In this document: positions 16,776 to 26,020 of the stretch, piece by piece
Layout of the letters: each line of letters starts with the position of its first letter
Numbering within the stretch: the first letter of the stretch is position 1
Source of the DNA: Bacillus manliponensis
Lineage (GTDB): Bacteria > Bacillota > Bacilli > Bacillales > Bacillaceae_G
Assembly (NCBI RefSeq): GCF_000712595.1
Contig: NZ_JOTN01000004.1
Location: forward strand, 186,001 to 250,000
DNA length: 64,000 nt
Direction of reading: 5' to 3'
The notes under the pieces: generated by a model
The model's input: the letters and a program-made list of their open reading frames with translations, nothing else
Databases searched by the model: none
Told to the model about the DNA's origin: nothing
Made by a program: the position numbers and the translations under genes

Positions 16776-17147
16776 ATGGGTGGAAGAATGCTAATCAATA
16801 GCTGGTTATTATTTGTTGTGTTTGCTTGTGCAACGTTTCGGTTAACACGTCTTATTGTTTATGATAAAATTACATCCTTTTTACGTGCACCATTTATTGA
16901 AGAATTACAAATTACCGAGCCAGATGGCACAGTATCCACATACACAAAAGCAAAAGGGCGTGGGTTACAAAAGTGGATCGGTGAATTGTTGAGTTGCTAT
17001 TGGTGTACAGGTGTATGGATAAGTGCATTTTTACTTCTTTTATATTACTGGATCCCTCGAATTGCAGAGCCATTTATATATATATTAGCTATTGCTGGTG
17101 TTGCAGCAATAATTGAGACGATTTTAAGCCGGTTTATAGAAGAATGA
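16776..17147 (+). CDS. yjcA: YjcA-like DUF1360 sporulation membrane protein
   Basis: 123 residues (119 if the ATG at 16788 is used; AAAGGAG is too close to the first ATG and rather far from the second). N-terminal membrane segment LLFVVFACATFRLTRLIVYD, a conserved CYWCTGVWISAF segment, a second hydrophobic stretch LLLLYYWIPRI and a third, IYILAIAGVAAIIE. This matches DUF1360, named after B. subtilis YjcA, which sits beside the cotVWXYZ cluster and is sporulation-controlled. Position between two CotZ-family genes agrees. Molecular role unknown. Confidence 0.82.
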   Translation: MGGRMLINSWLLFVVFACATFRLTRLIVYDKITSFLRAPFIEELQITEPDGTVSTYTKAKGRGLQKWIGELLSCYWCTGVWISAFLLLLYYWIPRIAEPFIYILAIAGVAAIIETILSRFIEE

Positions 17148-17358
17148 AGGTGAAGCTTCCATAGTGCTTTTTCATCCTCCTTTTAAGGGTAGCTGCATTC
17201 CTCGGTGCTCTACGGGCATTTAGTTTGTATAGTCCCTTCCTTTTTTAGAGTATTGGAAATGATTTTTTCTGCATATAGGTAATAAAATAGGGGAACAGGG
17301 CAGAAGGGTTGTTCATATACTAAATTGGTTGAGATTGTATAGTAGAGGAGATGTTTAT

Positions 17359-17511
17359 ATGAAACGCCAGTATCAAAATTTACAGTCGGCTCAACAATGG
17401 AATCAATATCAAGCGCAACAGCAAAACTTACAACAGCAAGGATATGTAAAGAAGAAGGGTTGCAATTGCGGTGGTAAGAAGAATAATTCAAATCAAAAGA
17501 AACAAAGATAG
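17359..17511 (+). CDS. small Gln/Lys-rich protein in the spore coat cluster
   Basis: 50 residues from the ATG 8 bases after GAGGAG. Sequence is MKRQYQNLQSAQQW, then a Gln-rich middle and a basic C-terminus with KKKGCNCGGKKNN. The CNCGG motif and low complexity are common in small Bacillus coat proteins that are cross-linked through Gln, Lys or Cys. No domain is recognised. The strong ribosome site, coat-gene context and a terminator downstream support it as real; function is inferred only from context. Confidence 0.65.
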   Translation: MKRQYQNLQSAQQWNQYQAQQQNLQQQGYVKKKGCNCGGKKNNSNQKKQR

Positions 17512-17548
17512 AAAAAGGAGACTGTTCATAGTTCGGTACAGAATCTCT

Positions 17549-17619
17549 ATAAAGTGAAACTTCAATCAGCGGGGGTCTCCATCCCCAACTGATTGTTAGC
17601 CCGCAAATAGCGGGATAAA
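17549..17619 (-). repeat. bcr1-like repeat, short internally deleted copy
   Basis: Bounded by ATAAA at both ends (TTTAT on the minus strand). Minus strand reads TTTATCCCGCTATTTGCGGG and later the CAATCAG...CTGATTG hairpin arm. The middle part present in the full copies at 29876 and 40300 is missing. Confidence 0.75.
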
Positions 17620-17654
17620 GTACGTGATGTAATAACAGAATTTGTAGAAATATA

Positions 17655-17690
17655 GAAAATGGTTTCGGTGCTATGCCGAAACCATTTTTT
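17655..17690 (+). terminator. terminator
   Basis: Stem AAATGGTTTCGG / CCGAAACCATTTTTT with loop TGCTATG, ending in a T-run; the only strong terminator after the 50-aa gene. It may also serve the minus-strand CotY-like gene. Confidence 0.85.
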
Positions 17691-17800
17691 AAAGTTCATT
17701 GATAACATTACAACATTGAGGACAACTACCCATTTCAGAAATGTGGTAGTGAAGAAATTTCAAATAGACTATTACGAGTATTTTTTCGGAAAAAGTAGAT

Positions 17801-18268
17801 TTAATAATTAGCAACATATGTGTCCCGTAAACATTGAATGCCAGAAAAAGAATTTAAATCAACAATGACGCAAGAAGAGGTAGAGTGTAATGCTGTATGC
17901 GGTAAACTTAAATACGTATTAATAGGATTGGCATCGGAAGGTTCACCGTCTACATATACAGTTAATGCACGTAATACAGCATAACAGTCATTATCAATGC
18001 TTTCTACTCGGAAGATTGGTGATAAGCAGTTTGTCATATTTGATGAAGGAACATATGCTTCAAATGGCTTTCCGGATTTTGTATATAAAATAAAAGGGCG
18101 TGTATTTGCTGCGTTCGCTTCATAATGTGCACCTAAGAATGGAACATCACAGCCGGCTTGGCATGTAGCAGATGCAGACTCTTGCAGTTCATGTATAAAG
18201 CGAACAACACTACATACACAGTGAAAATTTAAATGCGGATGATTTTCGTCGTTGAAATGTTCATTCAT
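17801..18268 (-). CDS. ExsY/CotY-type exosporium protein
   Basis: 155 residues from the ATG behind AAGGGGTG (a GTG three codons earlier is possible). Strong matches to the B. cereus ExsY/CotY pair: CVCSVVRFIHELQESASATC, GCDVPFLGAH, NTRPFILYTKSGKPFEAYVP, SPIFRVESIDNDCYAVLRAL, and the C-terminus VDLNSFSGIQCLRDTY. These proteins form the cross-linked basal layer of the exosporium; ExsY is required for completing it, and CotY contributes to the cap. A sequence CATATTCTA at 18305-18313 (minus strand) resembles a SigK -10 element, in keeping with mother-cell expression, but a -35 element is not clear. Confidence 0.9.
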   Translation of the reverse strand: MNEHFNDENHPHLNFHCVCSVVRFIHELQESASATCQAGCDVPFLGAHYEANAANTRPFILYTKSGKPFEAYVPSSNMTNCLSPIFRVESIDNDCYAVLRALTVYVDGEPSDANPINTYLSLPHTALHSTSSCVIVDLNSFSGIQCLRDTYVANY

Positions 18269-18468
18269 TGTATTCACCCCTTATTCCACGTTCTTATATA
18301 CTCTTAGAATATGAATATATTAGGGGGGATATTACGCTATTCAAATAGGAGTAAGCCTTCTTTTGCTATTCGCTTTAGATGGTTTTAACTGGAAACGACG
18401 TGATTAATTTTGGGATAGATCATTTGATTCCCACATTAACATGGAGTAAGAAGAGGAATAGGTAAAAT

Positions 18469-18520
18469 TAACACTCAGTAGGGATGAAGAAAAGCCCCAC
18501 TGAGTGAAGTTTCACTTTAT
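18469..18520 (+). repeat. bcr1-like repeat, 3' fragment
   Basis: Carries only the final hairpin arm of the element, ACTCAG...CTGAGTGAAGTTTCACTTTAT, ending in TTTAT. It lies 10 bases past the helicase stop and its hairpin could act as that gene's terminator. The rest of the gap 18,269-18,530 shows no gene. Confidence 0.65.
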
Positions 18521-18530
18521 TTTTCCACAA

Positions 18531-20597
18531 CTACAGCTTCACTTTAGATGTTTTTACATCATTTCTTGTTAAAAATAAAAACCTAGAGACATCTAATTTC
18601 TTCCCGCGGAAAAATTGTGGTGATGAAATGTATAATTCTTCTTTCGCACGAGTAATCGCAACGTATAGAAGTCTTCGTTCTTCTTCTAATGCCTCTAATG
18701 AGTCCGTAACACGATCTTTCGCTTCTTGTAAGGCAGAAGAGTGCGGAAGTATCCCATCGCTTGCGCCAAGAAGGCAGACACATGGAAACTCAAGTCCTTT
18801 TGCGTTATGAATCGACATGAGTGAGATTGCATCTTGCTGCTTGTTTGTTTTTAATGCTTCCATTTCCTTTTGGTTTTGCACAGCTGCTGTGACAAATTCT
18901 AAATATGCTGGAATACTTGTGAAACGGGTCGCAGATTCGATAAGCTCTTCTAACATCTCTTCTTGTATTTCTTTTTGCATTGTAAAGGATGAGCGTTCAT
19001 TACTTTGTAAGTACTCGATATATTTACCCTTTCCTTTAATAATCTCTTTTAGCGCTTTTTTCGGTTCAAGCTCTCTCAAAAATTTTAGGAAATCGATACA
19101 TTCATTTACTTTTTTCACTTGAAACGGTTTTAAGTGTGGATTTAGTAATAAGAAATGAAGTAAAGAAGGGAAACGTCCTTCACCATATTTCCATTGCTCT
19201 CGTTCAATGAAAGAAATACATGCATCACGGCCAATATACATCGTTGGTAAAATGCTAGACAATGCTTCTAAGTTAAATGGTTCTACGATGAGTTTTAAAT
19301 GGTCAAGTACAGGTCTAATAAGAGAATGTTCATAGAAAGACTGACTTGCCCCGTATTTAATAAACGGTACTTCATGAATTGTGAGTTGATCAAGTAGTGA
19401 ACGACTCACGGCATGAGTACGGTAGAGTAAACAAAAATCACGGTACTTTCGCTCTCCGCTTTCAACTTTTTGTTGAATAAGTTCTAAAATATGATTTGCC
19501 TCTTCGAGTGTTGTATCAGGTCTTATATAAAAAGGTTTCACGCCTTCTTCGCGCACTGTATATAATTCTTTTTCGAATCGCTCTCGGTTTAATTTAATGA
19601 CTTCATTACCAAGTCCAACGATATATGGATTTGAGCGATAATTTGTGTCGAGTGAAATAATCGTTGTATTCTCAAATTCTTTTGGGAATGAAAGAATAAT
19701 TTGATGACTTGCCCCGCGCCATCCGTAGATTGCTTGATCATCATCACCAGCGATGAATAAATTATTTCGCGGCGTCGCTAATAGTTTGACAATTTCATAC
19801 TGTGCATACGACGTATCTTGAAACTCATCAACTTCGATGTAATGAAATCGATTTTGTAACTGCAATAGCAATGGTGCGTTATTTTCTAGCATGTAAAACG
19901 TTTCTAATAAAATGTCATCAAAATCGATATAGTTATTTTGTTGTTTTACTTCTTCGTAACGTGTATATACTTCTTGAAATTCACGTTCAACAGGCGTTTT
20001 CGCTTTTACATCTTTGGGGCGATTCAGTTTGTTTTTTTCAAGAGAAATCATTGCTAGTATTGTTTCTGCATCATAGTCATCTTTTAATCGTAATTCTTTT
20101 AAAATTTTCTTGATGATGACTTGTTTATGTTTTTCGTTTGATAAAATTTGTTGATTATATCCTTGGCTACGAAGCAATTTTAAGAAAACAGAGTGAAACG
20201 TACCGGCAACGACATATTGACTTGCAGTAGCTGTCATACCAGGTAACGTTGCAACGCGGCTTCTTATTTCTTCTGCTGCTTTTTGAGTGAAAGTTAATAG
20301 TAAAATATTGCGCGGGTGAACACCTTTTACATTCACTAAATAGCCAACACGTGTCGTTAAAACAGATGTTTTTCCACTTCCAGCACCAGCTAGTGTAAGA
20401 ACGGGACCTTCTGTTTGGCGAACGGCTTGTACTTGCTTTTCATTTAAATAAATTCCTCTTTCTTCAAGCGCACGAAAATAAAGGGCGTCCGAATCATGCT
20501 CTTGAATGAGATCTGTAGATGTTTTTGGAATATGATAAGTCGCACGTGGCGTACTAGAATGAGTTAATGATTGTTGTGAAAATGTCTTTTTCGTCAT
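18531..20597 (-). CDS. yjcD: UvrD/Rep-family ATP-dependent DNA helicase (YjcD-like)
   Basis: 688 residues from the ATG behind GAAGGTGAAGG; a TTG nine codons earlier is less likely. Superfamily 1 motifs in order: Q/I region with LTLAGAGSGKTSVLTTRV at about 70, LLLTFTQKAAEEIRSRV, Walker B VDEFQDTSYAQY, GDDDQAIYGWRGAS, LDTNYRSNP, SLMSIHNAKGLEFPCV and motif VI LLYVAITRAKEELYIS. It is a 3'-5' DNA unwinding motor, likely in repair. Somewhat shorter than PcrA (about 740), as it lacks part of the C-terminus. Position after the coat genes matches B. subtilis yjcD. Confidence 0.9.
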   Translation of the reverse strand: MTKKTFSQQSLTHSSTPRATYHIPKTSTDLIQEHDSDALYFRALEERGIYLNEKQVQAVRQTEGPVLTLAGAGSGKTSVLTTRVGYLVNVKGVHPRNILLLTFTQKAAEEIRSRVATLPGMTATASQYVVAGTFHSVFLKLLRSQGYNQQILSNEKHKQVIIKKILKELRLKDDYDAETILAMISLEKNKLNRPKDVKAKTPVEREFQEVYTRYEEVKQQNNYIDFDDILLETFYMLENNAPLLLQLQNRFHYIEVDEFQDTSYAQYEIVKLLATPRNNLFIAGDDDQAIYGWRGASHQIILSFPKEFENTTIISLDTNYRSNPYIVGLGNEVIKLNRERFEKELYTVREEGVKPFYIRPDTTLEEANHILELIQQKVESGERKYRDFCLLYRTHAVSRSLLDQLTIHEVPFIKYGASQSFYEHSLIRPVLDHLKLIVEPFNLEALSSILPTMYIGRDACISFIEREQWKYGEGRFPSLLHFLLLNPHLKPFQVKKVNECIDFLKFLRELEPKKALKEIIKGKGKYIEYLQSNERSSFTMQKEIQEEMLEELIESATRFTSIPAYLEFVTAAVQNQKEMEALKTNKQQDAISLMSIHNAKGLEFPCVCLLGASDGILPHSSALQEAKDRVTDSLEALEEERRLLYVAITRAKEELYISSPQFFRGKKLDVSRFLFLTRNDVKTSKVKL

Positions 20598-20777
20598 ACC
20601 TTCACCTTCAATTATTGGGATCAAAATATAACTTTATCGGAAGAAAAGAGAAAAGGCAATGGAAATGAAATATTTGTGAGAGTAAAGCGTAATAATAGTT
20701 TATTTAATCTCTATAATAGAATATTATGTAAAAAAGGAAGTTTTTACATTTTAGAGAGAAAAGAGATGAGGGAAGAT

Positions 20778-21917
20778 ATGTCGAAAATCACTTCATTACA
20801 TGCAAATCACAATACTTCGTTAGAAGCTTTTTCATCCATTCGTAATCAATTAAATAAGAAGCCTGCATTCATTTTGTTTTTTTCGAGTACAAAATATGAT
20901 TTCGCTCAGTTAACGGCGTTATTTCATGAAGAATATAAAGATAGTGAAATTGTTGGTGTTTCAACAACAGGAGAGATTCATGCGAAAGGATTCGCTAATA
21001 ACAGCTTATCTGTCATGGCATTTTATGAAGGTACATGTAAAGCAAAAGCGGTACTAATGGACGATATTGTAAAATACCCAATCTTTTCGAGGAAAAAGCT
21101 AATAGAAGCAGCAAACAGTATTGGTATTAACCGTAATGGAAAGCCAGCAAGAGGATCGGAGCTTGCCCTTGTCTTCCCAAATGGTCTAGTTATGGGAGAA
21201 GAGAAGATGTTATCGGTTGTGAATTCTATTTTTACATATGACGAATTCCCTGTTATCGGTGGTACAGCTGGCGATGATGGAAAGTTTGAACAAACATTTG
21301 TATCTTGTAATGGGGTTGTTTCTTCACAAGGCGGTGCTGTCGTTTTTCTAAAGACAGATTTACATATCGCTATTCAGAAGGAAAATATTTTTTCTTCCAC
21401 AGGGAAAAAGATGAAAATTACGAAGGCTGATATGGAGAAGCGTATTATACATGAAATGAATGGTAGAACGGCTAGTAGTGAATATGCGCGCCTCCTTGGA
21501 GTGTCGCCTGCGAATTTATCAAACTATTTTATGAAAAATCCGATTGGTCGTAGAATTCATAACGATATTTGGATTGCTTCTCCATTTCAAGTAATGTCAG
21601 ATGGCTCTATTCAGTTTTACTGCCAAGTATTTCAGGACGAAACAGTTGAGTTATTACAAGTAGAATCAGCAGTAGATAAATTGCAGGAGAGTATTCATAA
21701 GTTAGAAGAAGAGATGGTGCAAATAGAAGGTGTACTGGCGATGAACTGTATTTTACGTAAGTTACAGTTTGAATTGGAAGGCAGTATTCCACTTTTAAAT
21801 ACACATTTAAGTAAAGTGCCGAATTTGTCTGGATTTTCTAGTTACGGGGAACAACTTGGAAAACAGCAGTTAAATCAAACGTTAGTAATGCTAGCCTTTG
21901 GAAAGAGGAGGGGATAA
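20778..21917 (+). CDS. FIST-domain sensory protein
   Basis: 379 residues from the ATG behind GAGGG; longer frames upstream lack a ribosome site. It has a FIST N domain ([59 protein letters not shown]) and a FIST C domain ([13 protein letters not shown]; ending [13 protein letters not shown]) with a predicted helical stretch at about residues 315-345. FIST modules are thought to bind small ligands such as amino acids. No membrane segment or output domain is present, so it probably passes a signal to the protein encoded next, whose start is two bases after this stop. Confidence 0.85.
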   Translation: MSKITSLHANHNTSLEAFSSIRNQLNKKPAFILFFSSTKYDFAQLTALFHEEYKDSEIVGVSTTGEIHAKGFANNSLSVMAFYEGTCKAKAVLMDDIVKYPIFSRKKLIEAANSIGINRNGKPARGSELALVFPNGLVMGEEKMLSVVNSIFTYDEFPVIGGTAGDDGKFEQTFVSCNGVVSSQGGAVVFLKTDLHIAIQKENIFSSTGKKMKITKADMEKRIIHEMNGRTASSEYARLLGVSPANLSNYFMKNPIGRRIHNDIWIASPFQVMSDGSIQFYCQVFQDETVELLQVESAVDKLQESIHKLEEEMVQIEGVLAMNCILRKLQFELEGSIPLLNTHLSKVPNLSGFSSYGEQLGKQQLNQTLVMLAFGKRRG

Positions 21918-21918
21918 T

Positions 21919-22911
21919 ATGCTGGGATTACAACTATTTAAAAAGAAACTGAATGACGAAAGTAAACAACAAGTAATAGAAGAGGCAGAGCGGTTAACGA
22001 AAGAAGAAATGGATCAAATTATAGGTGGAATGGAAGAACTCGTTACATTATTAAAAGGAGTAAGCCATAAAAACTCTTTTAAAGATAGTGAAATGATGGA
22101 ATATGCATCTCATATGAAAGATGATTTACAAGAACAAATACAAGTATTGCAGAAAACGACTGAAAATATTGACCAAATTGTACAATATACAGACAATGTT
22201 CAAGAGGTAACGAAAGAGATCACTCTTCAAAATAAACAAAATATTAAGACTGTAGAAGAGGGACAGAGCAGTGTTGGAAAACTAGTTAAGCAAATGCAGC
22301 ATACGAATGAGATGTTTCATCAGTTAGAACCAACAATTGTGCAGCTAAATGCAGATGCTAAAGAAATTTCATCCTTTACATATACGATGGAAGAAATTGC
22401 TGAGCAGACAAATTTATTGGCGCTGAATGCTTCTATTGAAGCGGCTAGAGCAGGAGAGTTTGGAAAAGGATTTGCTGTTGTAGCAGATGAAGTGCGAAAA
22501 CTGGCTGATCAAAGTAAACAGGCGCTAGGAGAAATTCATCAAAAAGTAAAACGTATTGATGAAACCGTACATACATTATCAGGTGATATGAAGCACCGCG
22601 TAGAAGATTTAAATCAAGCAATTATCCTTACAAGTACAGCGAGTCATATATTTAATGAAATTTCAAAGTGTGAAAAACAATTAACTAAGCAAATTCAATA
22701 TATTGAAGAGAAAACAGCGCTTACTCATGAAGAGGTGAGAGCATTTTCTACTGTATTGCAGGAAGTTTCTACTCAATTTATCGCGCAAGATAAACAAATT
22801 GAGAACTTACATCGTTTTGCAGAAGAGAAATTTATATTTTCAACAGAAATTTTTTCTTATATTTCACAAATTACTAGCTTAGTAGGAGCGTTAAAACAGC
22901 AAAAGTTATAA
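21919..22911 (+). CDS. soluble methyl-accepting chemotaxis-type signalling protein
   Basis: 330 residues, ATG 5 bases after GAGGAGGGG. There is no transmembrane segment, HAMP domain or periplasmic sensor. From about residue 60 onward it is a coiled coil with the conserved hairpin tip [20 protein letters not shown] and [20 protein letters not shown], the region that contacts CheA and CheW. It is coupled to the FIST gene, so FIST likely serves as its input domain in trans. Targets may be flagellar chemotaxis or another CheA-type pathway. Function is inferred from architecture and operon. Confidence 0.87.
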   Translation: MLGLQLFKKKLNDESKQQVIEEAERLTKEEMDQIIGGMEELVTLLKGVSHKNSFKDSEMMEYASHMKDDLQEQIQVLQKTTENIDQIVQYTDNVQEVTKEITLQNKQNIKTVEEGQSSVGKLVKQMQHTNEMFHQLEPTIVQLNADAKEISSFTYTMEEIAEQTNLLALNASIEAARAGEFGKGFAVVADEVRKLADQSKQALGEIHQKVKRIDETVHTLSGDMKHRVEDLNQAIILTSTASHIFNEISKCEKQLTKQIQYIEEKTALTHEEVRAFSTVLQEVSTQFIAQDKQIENLHRFAEEKFIFSTEIFSYISQITSLVGALKQQKL

Positions 22912-22966
22912 AGTGAAAATGCAATTAATATTTTTATCCGCCATTAATTGTGAGTTGAACCAATAT

Positions 22967-22996
22967 AAAAAAGCGCCTTCATTGGCGCTTTTTTAT
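22967..22996. terminator. terminator between the signalling pair and yjcF
   Basis: Stem AAAAAAGCGCC / GGCGCTTTTTT with a 6-base loop, serving convergent genes. Its right arm overlaps the end of the GNAT gene. Confidence 0.88.
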
Positions 22997-23415
22997 ATGG
23001 ATTTTACCATAACAACATGAGGAATATCCGCTTCCATAAATACATCGGAAACTGTTTCATACCCAAGCTTATGATAAAAATTTTCAGCGTGCGTTTGTGC
23101 ATGTAGCTTTAGTTTTGAAAGAGAATGCTCTTTCGCGACACTTTCTAAAGCATCCATAATTAGTTTCCCAGCGCCTTTTTTGCGGTGAGAAGTTAATACA
23201 CAAATGCGTTCCATCTTACCAATGCCTTGGGCAATACGAAAGCGACCGGCCCCAACAGGAATGTCTTGATCGTATAATACGACATGCTGGGCATCTTTTT
23301 CATATTGATCATATTCTTCTTCAGCCGATACATGTTGCTCGTCTACAAATACTTGTTTTCGAACGAAAAAAGCATCGTTTAGTTGTGTTTCATTTTGTAC
23401 GACTTCAGTGTGCAA
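22993..23415 (-). CDS. yjcF: GNAT family N-acetyltransferase (YjcF-like)
   Basis: 140 residues with a TTG start 11 bases after AAAGGGG, one base past the yjcG stop. GNAT fold: N-terminal FFVRKQVFVDEQHVSAEEEY, central beta strands GAGRFRI, acetyl-CoA pyrophosphate loop VLTSHRKKGAGKLIMDAL (R/Q-x-x-G-x-G/A form) and C-terminal LHAQTHAENFYHKLGYE. Transfers acetyl from acetyl-CoA to an unknown amine. Order yjcH-yjcG-yjcF is the same as in B. subtilis. Substrate is not known in the family. Confidence 0.88.
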   Translation of the reverse strand: MHTEVVQNETQLNDAFFVRKQVFVDEQHVSAEEEYDQYEKDAQHVVLYDQDIPVGAGRFRIAQGIGKMERICVLTSHRKKGAGKLIMDALESVAKEHSLSKLKLHAQTHAENFYHKLGYETVSDVFMEADIPHVVMVKSI

Positions 23416-23416
23416 G

Positions 23417-23935
23417 TTATTGTTGCCCCTTTCCTAAATGGAACGTTTCGTATACTGTCCATGTTTCATTCTCTAATTGGTACAGTAAATGGAAACGATC
23501 AATCGGTTGCTCATAATAAAAATCTTTCATACGTAAGCGCCCTAATACGTCAGCGTGCTCTGCATCTGACAGCTTTTGTCCAATTGTAAGATGCGGAACG
23601 AAAGCGTACTCACGCTCCTGTGTGAAAATACCTTTATGCATTTCTTCATTCAAAAATGTAAGTTCAGGTGTTTTTTCTACTTTAAAATATAGCACATTAT
23701 TTACAGGTGCAAATGAACTTACTTTTCCAACGTGCAATGTAAAGCCGTTTGTTTTACTTGCAATGGTATGTAGTTCCTGCACAATCGTTTCCAATTTTTC
23801 TTCTGGCGCTTCAAATGGTGTCTTTAATGTAATATGCGGGGGAACTAACGCATAGTGCGGATCATAACGCTTGCGCAGTCCGTTTGCTTTATCTTGAATC
23901 ATTTTTGATGGAAAAATTACAATACCTAGTTTCAT
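23417..23935 (-). CDS. yjcG: 2H phosphoesterase superfamily protein YjcG
   Basis: 172 residues, ATG 9 bases after GGGAGG. Two H-x-T/S-x motifs define the 2H fold: PPHITLKTPF near residue 35 and VPHLTIGQKL near residue 117. The length equals that of B. subtilis YjcG (171). Relatives hydrolyse or ligate 2',3'-cyclic phosphates of RNA; a specific substrate for YjcG is not established. It sits between the GNAT and esterase-like genes with a one-base gap to the former, so all three are co-transcribed. Confidence 0.9.
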   Translation of the reverse strand: MKLGIVIFPSKMIQDKANGLRKRYDPHYALVPPHITLKTPFEAPEEKLETIVQELHTIASKTNGFTLHVGKVSSFAPVNNVLYFKVEKTPELTFLNEEMHKGIFTQEREYAFVPHLTIGQKLSDAEHADVLGRLRMKDFYYEQPIDRFHLLYQLENETWTVYETFHLGKGQQ

Positions 23936-24024
23936 GTCTCAATTCCTCCCTTTGTGAACGTGAATACATGTATGAAACAAGTTTCCCATTACATTATATC
24001 AGATGATTCAGAAAACTTCTTTAT

Positions 24025-24756
24025 TTATTTCATAGATAACATCGTTTGGAAGGCATGTGGTACATTTTTTTGCCAATATTTCCACGTATGGTCTCCTTCA
24101 AACTCCTCATAGTAACAAGAATAGCCTTTCTCATTTAAAAGTGCATGTAGTTCACGGTTTGGCGTAACAAAATCAGAAATGTTGCCATCTGTTGTTTTTA
24201 CAGCTGTTTCTTCTGTGCCGATAATATGATATAAATCAAGTGTTTCTGGTTGTTTAAATGAACGTACTTTTTCTAATACATCCTCGTTTACAAACGGTGA
24301 CTGCATAATGACTTTGCCGAATGTATGCGGATACATAAGTGCTGCCATAAGGGAGACAGTTCCACCTAACGAATCTCCAATTAATACACGACCTTTACCC
24401 ATTTGATATGTTGGGTATTGTTCATCTAAGTAAGAAACGAGCTCATGAGATAGGAAGCGAATGTATGCTGCATTTTGTGAGCCATTTGGATGATATTTTT
24501 CTTTACGATCTGCTGGATTTTTATATGGAATACCAACGATAATGGTACGATCGATTTCTTCCGTCTCACGTAACTGTTCAACTACGCGGTGCGCTTTTCC
24601 AAATTGTATATAGTCTTTTCCGTCTTGAGCGATAACAACCGTATGCTTATGAAGCGGTGTGAAATTTGCTGGTAAATAAACAAGAAGCTGAACATCTTCT
24701 TGCAGCGCTGTACTATAAAATGAAATCTCCTCTAATTTCCCCATTGTTTGTTTCAT
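24025..24756 (-). CDS. yjcH: alpha/beta-hydrolase, esterase D-like (YjcH)
   Basis: 243 residues from the ATG 11 bases after GGAG; the first ATG nine bases upstream is too near the ribosome site. Putative esterase of the Fes/YjcH type: TVVIAQDGKDYIQFGKAH, nucleophile elbow LIGDSLGGTVSLM (Ser at about 132), an Asp near the C-terminal third, and catalytic His in EGDHTWKYWQ. Hydrolyses an ester, possibly of a siderophore or another small molecule; the substrate is unknown. First gene of the yjcHGF operon. Confidence 0.88.
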   Translation of the reverse strand: MKQTMGKLEEISFYSTALQEDVQLLVYLPANFTPLHKHTVVIAQDGKDYIQFGKAHRVVEQLRETEEIDRTIIVGIPYKNPADRKEKYHPNGSQNAAYIRFLSHELVSYLDEQYPTYQMGKGRVLIGDSLGGTVSLMAALMYPHTFGKVIMQSPFVNEDVLEKVRSFKQPETLDLYHIIGTEETAVKTTDGNISDFVTPNRELHALLNEKGYSCYYEEFEGDHTWKYWQKNVPHAFQTMLSMK

Positions 24757-24765
24757 CTCTGCCAT

Positions 24766-25137
24766 CTCTCCTATAATAAAAAATTACTACAATTGTATCT
24801 TACCATAAGAATGTGAAGAATCTAAAAAATTAGTATTTCGGAGGGGATGGAAAATGGATATAATGAGGTGGGGAAAGAGCGAAAAAGTTTAAAACCTCGT
24901 TTTTGCGGTTGTAGAGAGGAGCTGCCATGCGTAGTAATGGTTGGTGCCCTTTTGTGCCACCACTCGTGTTTGAAACACAGGTAGGTAGTGAGAGAAGAGC
25001 ATGTATTGTCTGAGAGGCATGGGTGTTACTAGAAAAGTATAATATAGAATGTATGGAGAGAGAGAAGCTTGTTTTGTATAAGAGACATGAAGGCTTGTGT
25101 GAAACAATTGAGAACGACTCTTTCAAAGGGGGGAGTT
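24766..25137. other. 372-bp intergenic region
   Basis: Spacer between divergently read genes. It contains the promoter regions of both, but no convincing -35/-10 pair stands out. Several overlapping frames run through it on both strands, without ribosome sites or recognisable protein sequence. No gene is called. Confidence 0.55.
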
Positions 25138-25935
25138 ATGGATAATACCTTAACTAGAAATATAGCTTCTTTATTTTTATTTGTGACACTTATCATTTTG
25201 ATACAATTAAGCAATTATCTGTTTATTCTTATATGGGTAGCTGTTGCTATTTTTCTTTTTGTTATTTTTGATAAAAGTATGAAATTGTTTGTCGTCACAA
25301 ATGTTTTATTTGGCATTGGATTTTTCGTGTATCTGTATGTCTCTTCTAATTGGATTATACAAATTCAATTAGAGGAATTACGTTTATTTTTCAATCGGGC
25401 ATCGCTAGTTTTTATTTTGATTCCCTTGTTCATTTTCTCTTTTGCTTTTAAGCTTCCGTGTATTACATATTGGAAAAAGCCGAAGTGGAACGAATTTATT
25501 TATTTTCCGTTCATTTGGTCGGGTTTTCACCGAATAAGTGTTAAGGCTTTTCTGTTAATCGCATTAGTAGTTAACATTGTTATCTTTATGCCATTTATCA
25601 TTCGAAATACCCCTTCTTTTTTTGAAGAAATATGGTTATTAGCTATTATATTTTCAATTACAAATGCTGTATTTGAAGAACTGATTTGGAGAGGTAGCCT
25701 TTTGAGCCGATTTTCAGAACAGTTAGGTGAAAAATGGGCAGTTGTGATAACGAGCTTAGGCTTTGGATTACAGCATTATTCACTCGGTTTTCCATGGGGG
25801 ATGTGCATTGCTTTTGCTATCGGAGGAATATTTTACGGAGCGATTACTGTTCAATCTAGAAGTATTGTTCCTGCAATCATTTGGCATACTGCATTAAACA
25901 TTCTTATGGCTTTTAGCGGTCTTATTCTGAAATAA
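25138..25935 (+). CDS. CPBP family intramembrane metalloprotease
   Basis: 265 residues from the ATG 3 bases after a GGGGGGAG run; upstream frame extension has no ribosome site. About seven hydrophobic segments. The CPBP (Abi/CAAX-like) motifs are all present in the C-terminal half: motif 1 EE-x3-R in FEELIWRGSLLSRF, motif 2 F-x3-H in FGLQHYSLGF and motif 3 H-x3-N in WHTALNILM. The glutamates and histidines are the predicted metal ligands. Possible roles include protein processing or self-immunity; nothing nearby suggests a bacteriocin. Single-gene unit. Confidence 0.87.
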   Translation: MDNTLTRNIASLFLFVTLIILIQLSNYLFILIWVAVAIFLFVIFDKSMKLFVVTNVLFGIGFFVYLYVSSNWIIQIQLEELRLFFNRASLVFILIPLFIFSFAFKLPCITYWKKPKWNEFIYFPFIWSGFHRISVKAFLLIALVVNIVIFMPFIIRNTPSFFEEIWLLAIIFSITNAVFEELIWRGSLLSRFSEQLGEKWAVVITSLGFGLQHYSLGFPWGMCIAFAIGGIFYGAITVQSRSIVPAIIWHTALNILMAFSGLILK

Positions 25936-26020
25936 TACAAAGTATTTATACATTTTGATGTAACAAAGTAAATTTGTTTACGATAAATATAATTATGATA
26001 GCACCAGGAGGTAGAAACAT

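Noticed and set aside
24830-25126. Minus-strand frames of 72-98 codons upstream of the CPBP gene
   Set aside because: No ribosome site, several overlapping alternatives, unusual composition and overlap with the promoter area.
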